Position numbers and translations under genes: made by a program. A stretch of DNA of 5,045 bases. It comes from Gemmatimonadota bacterium. Its GTDB lineage: Bacteria > Gemmatimonadota > Gemmatimonadetes > Gemmatimonadales > GWC2-71-9. Below the pieces are notes generated by a model that saw nothing but the letters and a program-made list of their open reading frames with translations, was not told where the DNA came from and did no database searches. This document shows, in pieces, positions 1 through 5,045 of this stretch; position 1 is the first letter of the stretch; each line of letters opens with the position of its first letter. The stretch is taken from positions 1-5,045 of the forward strand of contig QHTP01000077.1 of the NCBI GenBank assembly GCA_003220855.1, in the 5' to 3' direction.

Positions 1-612
1 GATGGTGCGCGCCGAGAGGGAGCAGACGAAGAAGGACTCCAGCTCCGCCCCGCCGTCCGCCACGCGGGCGTCGATCGTTTTGCGCGCGAGGTAGAGGGCC
101 CGCTCCCACGCGGCGACGTCGCCGCGCCGGTCGGCCGCCGGACCGATGAGCACCTGGCGAATGGTGGGACACGTGGCGCGTGCGCCCGCGCCCAGCACGT
201 CGAGGCGCACGGGCACCTCGCGCCATCCCAGCACGCTCAGGCCGTCGCCGCGCAGCACGCCCTCGATGATGGCGGTGACGCGCGCGAGGGCCGTGGCCTC
301 GCGCGGTAGGAAGAACATGCCGACCGCGAACGCTTGACCCGCCGCGAGCGGTAGTCCGAGCCGCTCCGCCTCGCGATAGAACAGCGGCGCGGGGATCTGC
401 GTGAGCACGCCGGCGCCGTCGCCCGAGCTGTCGCTGGCCGCGGCGCCGCGGTGGGCGACGCGCTTGAGGGCTTCGAGCGCGAGGCGCGCGACCTCGCGCG
501 AGCGTTCCCCCGACACGCGCGCGACGAACCCGACTCCGCACGCGTCCTGCTCGCGCCACGGGTTCAGGTCCGGGGCGCGGGTGTGCATCCAGCGCGTGTT
601 CCCTCGGGGCAT
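1..612 (-). CDS. gltB: Glutamate synthase large subunit, N-terminal part (runs off left edge)
   Basis: The first 204 codons of the large (alpha) subunit of glutamate synthase are visible. This cytoplasmic enzyme makes two glutamates from glutamine and 2-oxoglutarate, with electrons delivered through the small subunit. The visible part is the class II glutamine amidotransferase domain. It begins with a short propeptide, then DACGVGFVA, where Cys25 should become the N-terminal nucleophile after cleavage. HRGAAASDSSGDGAGV (54-69) is the typical GltB glutaminase motif, and FFVCSLSARTI (194-204) lies at the edge. The full family length is about 1500 residues, so the FMN/Fe-S synthase and GXGXG domains lie outside the window. 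The ATG at 610-612 is chosen because GGAGGA sits 6 nt upstream; Met9 is a less likely alternative. A long attenuator-like leader precedes the gene (see 645-863). Whether gltD follows cannot be seen. Confidence 0.95.
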   Translation of the reverse strand, partial: MPRGNTRWMHTRAPDLNPWREQDACGVGFVARVSGERSREVARLALEALKRVAHRGAAASDSSGDGAGVLTQIPAPLFYREAERLGLPLAAGQAFAVGMFFLPREATALARVTAIIEGVLRGDGLSVLGWREVPVRLDVLGAGARATCPTIRQVLIGPAADRRGDVAAWERALYLARKTIDARVADGGAELESFFVCSLSARTI

Positions 613-618
613 CGCGTG

Positions 619-624
619 TCCTCC
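619..624 (-). promoter_or_regulatory. Ribosome binding site of gltB
   Basis: GGAGGA on the minus strand lies 6 nt before the ATG at 612. It fixes the gltB start and lies 21 nt downstream of the T-rich tail of the leader terminator. Transcription must therefore pass that terminator before this site exists in the RNA. Confidence 0.8.
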
Positions 625-644
625 AGCCGTATCCGTCACTTGCC

Positions 645-676
645 AATAAAGAAGGCCCGCTCTTTGCGAGCGGGCC
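645..676 (-). terminator. Intrinsic terminator in the gltB leader (attenuator hairpin 3:4)
   Basis: On the minus strand GGCCCGCTC (676-668) and GAGCGGGCC (662-654) form a perfect 9-bp GC-rich stem with a GCAAA loop. The tail TTCTTTATT (653-645) follows at once. This is a good rho-independent terminator for minus-strand transcription. It sits only 33 nt upstream of the gltB ATG and downstream of a promoter and a small ORF, so it can act as an attenuator. It would also stop readthrough from the enzyme gene at 860-1696. On the plus strand no T-tract follows the stem, so it is directional. Confidence 0.85.
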
Positions 677-717
677 GTAGTGTCTGGGATCGTCTACACG
701 CTACGCCGCCCGCTCGC
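666..717 (-). promoter_or_regulatory. Antiterminator stem of the gltB leader (2:3)
   Basis: On the minus strand GCGAGCGGGC (717-708) is perfectly complementary to GCCCGCTCGC (675-666), giving 10 bp. After a two-base GG bulge (707-706), CGTAG (705-701) pairs with CTACG (680-676) and adds 5 bp, closing a 20-nt loop. The 3' strand of this stem uses nearly all of the terminator's 5' arm (676-668), so the two structures exclude each other. Fifteen potential pairs against the terminator's nine make it a credible competitor. The pairing is read directly from the sequence; the regulatory role is inferred. Confidence 0.7.
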
Positions 718-775
718 TCCCGTCGGTGGGAGCCGGATTCAGATTGGCGACGGTCTTCGGCGTGCAGTGCATCAT
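701..775 (-). CDS. Putative 24-residue leader peptide upstream of gltB
   Basis: A short ORF starts with two adjacent ATGs (775-773, 772-770) and ends at TAG (703-701). It begins MMHCTPKTVANLNPAP and ends GSERAA. It starts about 54 nt after the predicted transcription start. Its last third encodes one strand of the small hairpin (716-721) and the 5' strand of the antiterminator (708-717), and its stop codon lies inside the antiterminator stem. A ribosome finishing at the stop would cover that strand and free the terminator hairpin, as in classical ribosome-mediated attenuators. There is no run of one amino acid. Asn occurs twice (AAT codons 11 and 13) near the place where a stalling ribosome would sit; Gln is absent and Glu occurs once, late. 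The ribosome site is weak (GGTGG about 11 nt upstream). It could be a chance ORF; the position is the main argument. Confidence 0.5.
   Translation of the reverse strand: MMHCTPKTVANLNPAPTDGSERAA
716..733 (-). promoter_or_regulatory. Small hairpin inside leader ORF (attenuator 1:2)
   Basis: On the minus strand GCTCCC (733-728) and GGGAGC (721-716) form a 6-bp stem with a 6-nt loop. Its 3' strand overlaps the first two bases of the antiterminator (717-716) and abuts the rest. It is placed where the anti-antiterminator of a classical 1:2 / 2:3 / 3:4 attenuator should be. The overlap is small, so the exclusion may be only partial. Confidence 0.5.
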
Positions 776-829
776 CGATTCGTGACCACCGAAAGGGATT
801 AACCCGATCGTATTAAATATTCACGACGC

Positions 830-843
830 GGTATAAATATACC
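830..843. repeat. Inverted repeat overlapping the gltB leader -10 box
   Basis: GGTATA and TATACC lie as an inverted repeat with a 2-nt centre. CGCG-like flanks (CGCGGTATA / TATACCCGCG) extend the symmetry imperfectly. It covers the -10 box and the predicted start site, a position suited to a repressor operator. It may also be only a by-product of an AT-rich promoter core. Confidence 0.3.
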
Positions 844-863
844 CGCGTGTTCGAACCGGTCAA
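836..863 (-). promoter_or_regulatory. Sigma70-type promoter for the gltB leader
   Basis: On the minus strand a -35 box TTGACC (863-858) is followed by a 16-nt spacer and a -10 box TATATT (841-836), each 5 of 6 to consensus. Transcription would begin near 829 and give an mRNA leader of about 217 nt before gltB. The -35 box overlaps the stop codon of the upstream gene (862-860), so gltB appears to have its own promoter. The surrounding 806-845 stretch is strikingly AT-rich for this genome. Confidence 0.65.
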
Positions 864-1696
864 GGGGTCCGTCCCACGAGCCGCTGCAGCTCACCGAAGG
901 GGATGAGCAGCTCCGTCATGGTGTCGTACGTACCGCGCTCGCGCAACTCCGTCACCAGGCGTCGCACCAGCCCCAGTGTCGCTTGCACGATGCGGGGGCC
1001 GAGGCTCGCCCGTCGCACCCCCAGCCGCTCGAGCTCCAGCAGTGGCGGGGCCGGCGGGCCGGCGATCACGTTGAGGGGCCCCGCGAGCTCCCCGGCGAGG
1101 CGCCCGATCGTCTCGCCGTCGCTCACGTGGGGCACGAACAGGCAGTCGGCTCCGGCGGCCAGGTAGCCGTTGGCACGCCGCACCGCCGCGGTGAAGCGCT
1201 CTGCCGGTGACCAGTGTCTCACCGCGAACGCGTCGGTGCGCGCGTTCACCACCAGCGGCACCCGCGCCGACATCGCCGCTTCGCGCACGGCACGGATGCG
1301 GTCCGCCTGCAGCTCGGGATCGAGCAGGGTGCCTTCATTCGTGCCGTCTTCGAGGTTGAGTCCGACGGCACCCGCCGCAATCACGCCGCGCGCCGTCTCG
1401 GCGGCCGCCGCGACCGTGGCGCCATAGCCTCCCTCCACGTCGGCCGTCACGGGCACGCGCACCGCTGCGACGATACGCCGGATCGCGGCCAGCATCTCCC
1501 CCCGGCTGATCCGCTCGCCGTCGGCGTAGCCGAGTGCCCACGCGATCCCGGCGCTGGTGGTGGCGATGGCCGGGAAGCCGGCTTCCTCCACCACTCGGGC
1601 GCTCGCCACGTCCCAGGCGTTGGGGAGCACCAGCATGCGCGGTCCGGTGTGCAGCTGCCGGAACGCTTCCGCCTGCTCGCGTGGACTCGGCTTCAT
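860..1696 (-). CDS. PEP mutase / isocitrate lyase superfamily enzyme
   Basis: This 278-residue cytoplasmic TIM-barrel enzyme belongs to the isocitrate lyase/PEP phosphonomutase superfamily, whose members cleave or rearrange C-C or P-C bonds of 2-oxo or 2-hydroxy acids with Mg2+. Visible family signatures are LVLPNAWDVASAR (22-34), TTSAGIAWALGYADGE (46-61), TADVEGGYG (84-92, metal-site Asp86/Glu88), LNLEDG (113-118) and NARTDA (151-156). The KKCGH loop of true isocitrate lyase is absent and the length is far below that of AceA. It is therefore not the glyoxylate-cycle enzyme, and the substrate cannot be named; methylisocitrate, carboxyPEP or oxaloacetate-type activities are all possible. The ATG at 1694-1696 is preferred because AGGAGG lies 4 nt upstream. 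The same frame stays open upstream to an ATG at 1724-1726 and further to 1990, but that stretch has no family similarity. No terminator of its own is seen before the gltB promoter. Confidence 0.88.
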   Translation of the reverse strand: MKPSPREQAEAFRQLHTGPRMLVLPNAWDVASARVVEEAGFPAIATTSAGIAWALGYADGERISRGEMLAAIRRIVAAVRVPVTADVEGGYGATVAAAAETARGVIAAGAVGLNLEDGTNEGTLLDPELQADRIRAVREAAMSARVPLVVNARTDAFAVRHWSPAERFTAAVRRANGYLAAGADCLFVPHVSDGETIGRLAGELAGPLNVIAGPPAPPLLELERLGVRRASLGPRIVQATLGLVRRLVTELRERGTYDTMTELLIPFGELQRLVGRTP

Positions 1697-1700
1697 GATC

Positions 1701-1706
1701 CCTCCT
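1701..1706 (-). promoter_or_regulatory. Ribosome binding site of the PEP mutase-family gene
   Basis: AGGAGG on the minus strand lies 4 nt before the ATG at 1696. It decides the start against the in-frame ATG at 1726, which has no such site. Confidence 0.7.
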
Positions 1707-1887
1707 GGCTCATAGCGGGCGGCCATTGCACCGATTCGATACAGGGAAACTTGGCGCGTGTCGCGAACACATGTGAGGTCTCTCACGCGTCGTGCTCGCG
1801 CGGCCTGTCCCACGGCCGGACCGCAGGCGGCACATCGCTTGCCACCCTCCTGGCGCGAGTTCGCACCGTCGCCGTCCAAACCCTGTT

Positions 1888-1894
1888 GAGGAGG
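1888..1894 (+). promoter_or_regulatory. Ribosome binding site of the lipoprotein remnant
   Basis: GAGGAGG lies 4 nt before the ATG at 1899. This strong site shows that the 1899 start is, or recently was, a real translation start, although its frame closes after 33 codons. Confidence 0.7.
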
Positions 1895-1898
1895 AAGT

Positions 1899-2385
1899 AT
1901 GAAGAACGTGACACTGGTTGCGCTGGCGCTGTCGTTCGCGCTTGCCGCTTGCTCTGACTCCAATACCGGAACGGTCAGCTTCGCGCTCACGGCTCGCTAG
2001 GCTGCGGCCCCGGGCGGGGAGTGCCGCGTTCTCGAGCACCGCAGCGGCGCCCAGCGTGGCCGCCGCAGGAGACAGCACCGTCATCATGCTCGGCAACGAC
2101 ACGATCATCGTGCGGAGCGCTCAGCTCGTGCTGCGCAACGTCGAGCTCAAGCGCTCGGACGTCGCGTCCTGCGACGCAGTCGCCGGGAACGACGACTGCG
2201 AAGAGTTCGAGACCGGCGCCACGCTCGTGACGCTGCCGGGCTGGTACCTGAACGCCGCGAAGACTACGCTCGTCGATCCCGCGTCGGCGAATCAGGGCAG
2301 CGCGAACCAGAGCGTGGTGGCGAACAATATCCAGAACTCCTTCAAAGCGTTCGAAGACGACAACCACGACGGTCTCGAAGGCTGA
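1899..2385 (+). pseudogene. Degenerate lipoprotein gene (frameshift, probable internal deletion)
   Basis: From the ATG at 1899 the protein starts MKNVTLVALALSFALAACSD, a lipoprotein signal peptide with lipobox LAAC and Cys18. It stops at TAG (1998-2000) after 33 residues. In the +1 frame from about 2000 the reading continues GSAAFSSTAAAPSV, then DSTVIMLGNDTIIVRSAQL, VELKRSDV and an acidic CDAVAGNDDCEEFE to a TGA at 2383-2385. Rejoining the frames (one extra base near 1990-2000, or a nonsense change plus a shift near 2016) restores one protein of about 160 residues. I recall related Gemmatimonadota lipoproteins with this same N-part and with a C-terminal DPASAN...NI..SF.AFEDD.HDG segment, separated by about 100 residues of beta-rich sequence. 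Here the two parts abut near 2235 (after TLVTLP), which suggests an in-frame deletion. The function of the family is unknown to me. An assembly error could explain the shift but not the missing block. Confidence 0.6.
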
Positions 2386-2400
2386 ACCCGCCTGAGTAGG

Positions 2401-2461
2401 CATGGTGGCCACCGGCGGCTAAGTTTGGGACACCCAAACCAGGCGCCCGGTGGCCACCATG
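2401..2461. repeat. 61-bp extended palindrome between lipoprotein remnant and MFS gene
   Basis: Perfect 15-bp arms CATGGTGGCCACCGG (2401-2415) and CCGGTGGCCACCATG (2447-2461) enclose a second co-centred stem, GTTTGGG (2423-2429) and CCCAAAC (2433-2439), with an ACA loop. The 7-nt joints pair only partly. Each arm also contains the self-complementary GGTGGCCACC. On the plus strand the tail is ATTTTCC, a weak T-tract, so it could terminate transcription from the lipoprotein remnant. The size and layout also fit a REP-like dispersed repeat or a tiny mobile element remnant. There is no target duplication that I can see. Confidence 0.75.
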
Positions 2462-2496
2462 ATTTTCCGTGCGATCCCCTGTTTCCTGTTTACCAC

Positions 2497-3771
2497 GTGG
2501 CTCAAGGCGCGCCTGTAGTCGACAGCGCGCGCCTGGCGCGCACGGGACTCTTCGTCCTCACGTGCATCAACCTCTTCAACTACGTCGACCGCTATGTCGT
2601 GGCGGCGCTGGGGGAGAGCCTCAGACACTCGCCGCTCCACGTGAGCGACACCCAGTTCGGGTTGCTCACCAGCGGGTTCATCGTCGTCTACATGCTCGCC
2701 GCTCCCGTGTTTGGGACCCTGGGCGACACGGGCTCCCGCACACGGCTGATCGCCGCGGGAATCTTCATCTGGAGCGTGGCCACCGCGTTGGGCGGACTTG
2801 CCTGGAGCTTCGTGAGCTTGCTCGGCGCGCGGGCGCTTGTGGGAATCGGCGAGGCCGCGTATGGCACGATCTCACCGAGCTTGCTCGCCGACTATTTCCC
2901 CCGACGGTATCGCGGTCGCGTGTTTTCGATCTTCTTCGCCGCGATCCCGGTCGGGACGGCGCTCGGATACGTGGTCGGGGGCCTGTTGGACGTTCACTTC
3001 GGCTGGCGCAGCGCCTTCTTCTTCGTCGGGGCGCCGGGCCTCGTCCTCGCCGCCCTGTCGTTGCGCCTGTACGATCCGCCGCGCGGGATCCAGGACCCGA
3101 CGGATGCCCTGGGCGCGAGCCACCGGCTCCGGGGCGGGGCGGCCCGGGCCGCGTATGCGACCCTCGCCCGCAACCGGCCCTACGTGCTCACGGTGCTCGG
3201 CTACGCGGCTTACACGTTCGCGCTCGGAGGCATGGCGGTATTTCTGCCCAAGTTTCTGATGCGGATACGCGGCCTGACGGAGAGTATGACTACTGTCGGA
3301 TCGGGCCTGGTGCTCGTGGCGACCGGTCTGGTGGGAACGACGGTCGGCGGGTGGGTCGCCGACCGGCTGCTCGCGCGAACGCGACAGGCGTATCTGTGGG
3401 TCTCCGGTGTCGCCACACTGGTCGCCGCGCCGGTCGGGCTGGTCGCATTACTCGCGCCGAGCCCGGTGGTGTACTGGACCGCGCTCGTGCTCGCGGAATT
3501 GCTGCTGTTCTCATCCACCGGCCCGATCAATTCCGCCATCGTGAACCTGGTCGCGCCCGAGATGCGAGCGAGCGCCGTCGCGGTCAGCATTCTCATGATT
3601 CATGTGCTGGGCGACGTGCCGTCGCCAACCATTCTGGGCGCGATCTCGGACGCGAGCACCCTCGCACGCGCCGTCTTGATCATCCCGGCGGCGATTCTGC
3701 TCGGCGGGGTGATTTGGACCTATGGCGCCTGGCGGGGAGAGCGGATGGCGGGCGTCGAGCCCTCGCCGTGA
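2497..3771 (+). CDS. Spinster-like MFS transporter
   Basis: This inner-membrane transporter of the major facilitator superfamily has about 424 residues and the expected 12 hydrophobic segments. Spinster-type signatures, numbered from the GTG at 2497, are NYVDRYVVAAL in TM1 (28-38), motif A in the TM2-TM3 loop (GTLGDTGSRTR, 73-83), GIGEAAYGTISPSLLADYFP (116-135), the weaker second-half motif A (VGGWVADRL, 283-291) and LGDVPSPTILGAISD (371-385). Eukaryotic Spinster proteins move sphingosine-1-phosphate or lysophospholipids; the substrate of bacterial members is usually unknown. The start is uncertain. GTG 2497 gives a normal N-terminus but has no clear ribosome site. The only earlier in-frame start, TTG 2425, lies inside the palindrome and would add 24 unlikely residues. 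The stop overlaps the GTG of the acyltransferase gene, which suggests an operon with coupled translation. Confidence 0.88.
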   Translation: MAQGAPVVDSARLARTGLFVLTCINLFNYVDRYVVAALGESLRHSPLHVSDTQFGLLTSGFIVVYMLAAPVFGTLGDTGSRTRLIAAGIFIWSVATALGGLAWSFVSLLGARALVGIGEAAYGTISPSLLADYFPRRYRGRVFSIFFAAIPVGTALGYVVGGLLDVHFGWRSAFFFVGAPGLVLAALSLRLYDPPRGIQDPTDALGASHRLRGGAARAAYATLARNRPYVLTVLGYAAYTFALGGMAVFLPKFLMRIRGLTESMTTVGSGLVLVATGLVGTTVGGWVADRLLARTRQAYLWVSGVATLVAAPVGLVALLAPSPVVYWTALVLAELLLFSSTGPINSAIVNLVAPEMRASAVAVSILMIHVLGDVPSPTILGAISDASTLARAVLIIPAAILLGGVIWTYGAWRGERMAGVEPSP

Positions 3772-5045
3772 GGGCGCACCTCCGGGCGCTGTTCCGACTG
3801 ATCCTACGGATCTTCTTCCGGCGCATCGAGGTGTCGGGGCTGGAGCACGTTCCTCGCGACGGCCCCGTCATCCTCGTGCTGAACCATCCGAGCGGGCTCA
3901 TCGACCCGGCGTTCCTGCTGTGTTTCACCCCGCGGCGCGTGTCGCTGCTCGCGAAGGCGCCGCTGTTCCGCATGCCGGTGATTGGGTGGTTCTGCCGGGC
4001 CCTCGAAGCGATCCCGGTGCATCGGCGGCAGGATACGGGAGCCGACCCGGCACAGAATCGTGAGACGTTCGACACGGCGCGCCGCGTGCTGGCACGAGGC
4101 GGCGCGATAGGGTTGTTCCCCGAGGGGACGTCGCACTCGGAGGCGAAGCTTCGGCCCATGAAGACCGGGGCCGCGCGGATCGCCCTCGGCGCCGCCGCGC
4201 GGCTGCCGCGAGCCACGCCGATCCGGATCGTGCCGGCGGGGCTGTACTATCGGGCCAAGCGGACGTTCCGGAGCGCCGCGCTGCTCCACTTCGCCGAGCC
4301 GTTCGCCGTGGAGCCCGTGGAGCTCGCCCCCGGGGAGGAGCCGCCTGCCGGACCGGTCCGCGGCCTCACCGCGCGCATCGAGCAGGCCCTCGGCGGCGTC
4401 ACGCTCCAGGCTGGGCACGTGGAAGCGCTGGCCCTGGTCGCTCGCGCGGAGCGCATCGTCAGCACGCAAGACGACGTGCCTACCAACCCGCCGACGCTGG
4501 AGGAAGAGTTCATCCTGCGGCGCCGCCTGATCGCTGGGTACGAAATCGCGCGGGAGCAGCAGCCGGAACGCTTCGCCGCTCTGGCGGCGCGGATCGATCG
4601 GTACGAAGCGGCGCTCGCGGCCGCGGGGCTCGATCCGCGGCGGCTCGCCCCGCGGAGCTTCACCCTCGCGCGCGTGGCCCGCTACGTCGCCAAAGCGGGG
4701 ATGGTTCTATTGCTGCTGTTGCCCGCGGGGCTGGTGGGGACAGCCGTACACTACCCGGCCTACCGAGCCGTTGGCTTCGTGGCCACCGGTATGGCGAAGG
4801 GAGAGGAAGACGCGCTGGCGAGCATCAAGGTGCTCGCGGCCATGCTGCTCTTTCCCCTCACATGGGCGGGACTCGCGACGGCCATCGTGGTGTGGCGGGG
4901 TGTCAGAGAAGGCGTGGTGGCGCTCCTGGTCGCGCCGCTACTAGCGTATGCGGCCCTCGTGTTCGTCGAGCGGCTCGACCGGATCGTCGGGGGAGCACGG
5001 GCACTCGGGCTGTTCGCTTTTCGACGCTGGGCGTTCTTGCGGCTC
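3768..5045 (+). CDS. PlsC-like glycerophospholipid acyltransferase (runs off right edge)
   Basis: At least 426 codons of a membrane-bound acyltransferase of the PlsC/LPLAT superfamily, which moves acyl chains onto glycerol-3-phosphate or lysophosphatidate. The catalytic motif NHPSGLID (His40, Asp46) is block I and IPVHRR (82-87) is block II. LFPEGTSHSEAKLRPMKTGA (116-135) is block III with the phosphate-binding FPEGT, and IRIVPAGLYY (152-161) is block IV. The protein is longer than E. coli PlsC (about 245 residues). A helical, charged middle region (about 190-310) leads to hydrophobic segments near 312-330, 355-378 and 383-403. This layout resembles the larger glycerol-3-phosphate/lysophosphatidate acyltransferases with C-terminal membrane domains. 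The GTG at 3768 overlaps the TGA of the transporter gene (GTGA), has no strong ribosome site of its own, and leaves the normal short lead before block I. The C-terminus lies outside the window. Confidence 0.88.
   Translation, partial: MRAHLRALFRLILRIFFRRIEVSGLEHVPRDGPVILVLNHPSGLIDPAFLLCFTPRRVSLLAKAPLFRMPVIGWFCRALEAIPVHRRQDTGADPAQNRETFDTARRVLARGGAIGLFPEGTSHSEAKLRPMKTGAARIALGAAARLPRATPIRIVPAGLYYRAKRTFRSAALLHFAEPFAVEPVELAPGEEPPAGPVRGLTARIEQALGGVTLQAGHVEALALVARAERIVSTQDDVPTNPPTLEEEFILRRRLIAGYEIAREQQPERFAALAARIDRYEAALAAAGLDPRRLAPRSFTLARVARYVAKAGMVLLLLLPAGLVGTAVHYPAYRAVGFVATGMAKGEEDALASIKVLAAMLLFPLTWAGLATAIVVWRGVREGVVALLVAPLLAYAALVFVERLDRIVGGARALGLFAFRRWAFLRL

Larger units (their letters stand above)
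1697..1898. other. Divergent intergenic region
   Basis: These 202 bp separate the minus-strand enzyme from the plus-strand lipoprotein remnant and should hold both promoters. I found no convincing -35/-10 pair in either direction. The only distinct symmetry is GTGAG-GTCT-CTCAC (1773-1786), a 5-bp inverted repeat with a 4-nt spacer that could be a small operator. Its function is unproven. Confidence 0.35.

Noticed and set aside
146..816. Plus-strand open frames across the gltB region
   Set aside because: They are Arg/Ser/Pro-rich frames typical of the antisense of GC-rich genes, without recognisable domains; the minus strand encodes clear GltB motifs.
612..840. Glutamine riboswitch (glnA-type RNA) in the gltB leader
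   Set aside because: I could not find the conserved core of that motif on the minus strand. The visible structure is leader ORF plus antiterminator plus terminator.
1800..1818. Short CGGCC...GGCCG symmetry in the divergent intergenic region
   Set aside because: It has short arms in a GC-rich background and is not followed by a T-tract, so it is likely chance.
1697..1990. Extension of the PEP mutase-family gene to an upstream in-frame ATG at 1990 (98 more residues)
   Set aside because: The extension overlaps the lipoprotein start region on the other strand and has no family similarity. AGGAGG just before 1696 marks the true start.
1998..2022. Programmed +1 frameshift joining the two halves of the lipoprotein gene
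   Set aside because: No known shift-prone motif such as the prfB CTT-TGA context is present. The apparent loss of the central block favours decay.
2459..2518. 19-codon ORF starting at the right arm of the palindrome
   Set aside because: It has hydrophobic but unremarkable content and overlaps the transporter. Its ATG is simply the end of the palindromic arm. It is kept only as a possible coupling ORF in a finding.
3680..4663. Long minus-strand frames opposite the acyltransferase gene
   Set aside because: They are low-complexity Arg/Ala-rich antisense frames without ribosome sites. The plus strand carries all four PlsC motifs.
2773..4790. Recurrent GTGGCCACCG octamer-like words (near 2401, 2447, 2775 and 4778)
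   Set aside because: The copies inside genes encode ordinary Val-Ala-Thr codons. Only the pair forming the palindrome is structured.

Overview
The window is GC-rich bacterial chromosome with dense protein coding on both strands. The gene families and the style of the degenerate lipoprotein recall Gemmatimonadota. That placement rests on remembered protein style, not on a search, so it is tentative. There are no tRNA or rRNA genes, CRISPR arrays or transposase genes.

Left half, minus strand. Positions 1-612 are the first 204 codons of the glutamate synthase large subunit (gltB), running off the left edge. Its 5' leader (613 to about 829) is the most interesting part of the window. A sigma70-type promoter (836-863) is followed by a 24-codon leader ORF (701-775). 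Then come three mutually exclusive RNA hairpins: a small one inside the leader ORF, a 10+5 bp antiterminator, and a 9-bp intrinsic terminator with a T-rich tail. This is the layout of a transcription attenuator. No run of Glu or Gln control codons is visible, so the signal is unknown. Upstream lies a 278-residue enzyme of the PEP mutase/isocitrate lyase superfamily (860-1696, minus).

Middle. A 202-bp divergent intergenic region separates that enzyme from a plus-strand lipoprotein gene (1899-2385). This gene looks broken: an excellent ribosome site and lipobox signal peptide run into a stop after 33 codons, the rest continues in the +1 frame, and a central block seems to be missing. A 61-bp near-palindrome with perfect 15-bp arms (2401-2461) follows.

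Right half, plus strand. A Spinster-like MFS transporter (about 2497-3771) overlaps by four bases a PlsC-like phospholipid acyltransferase with a C-terminal membrane domain (3768 to beyond 5045). The two are probably co-transcribed and translationally coupled. A link between lipid or lysolipid transport and acylation is possible but only inferred. The two halves show no obvious functional link.
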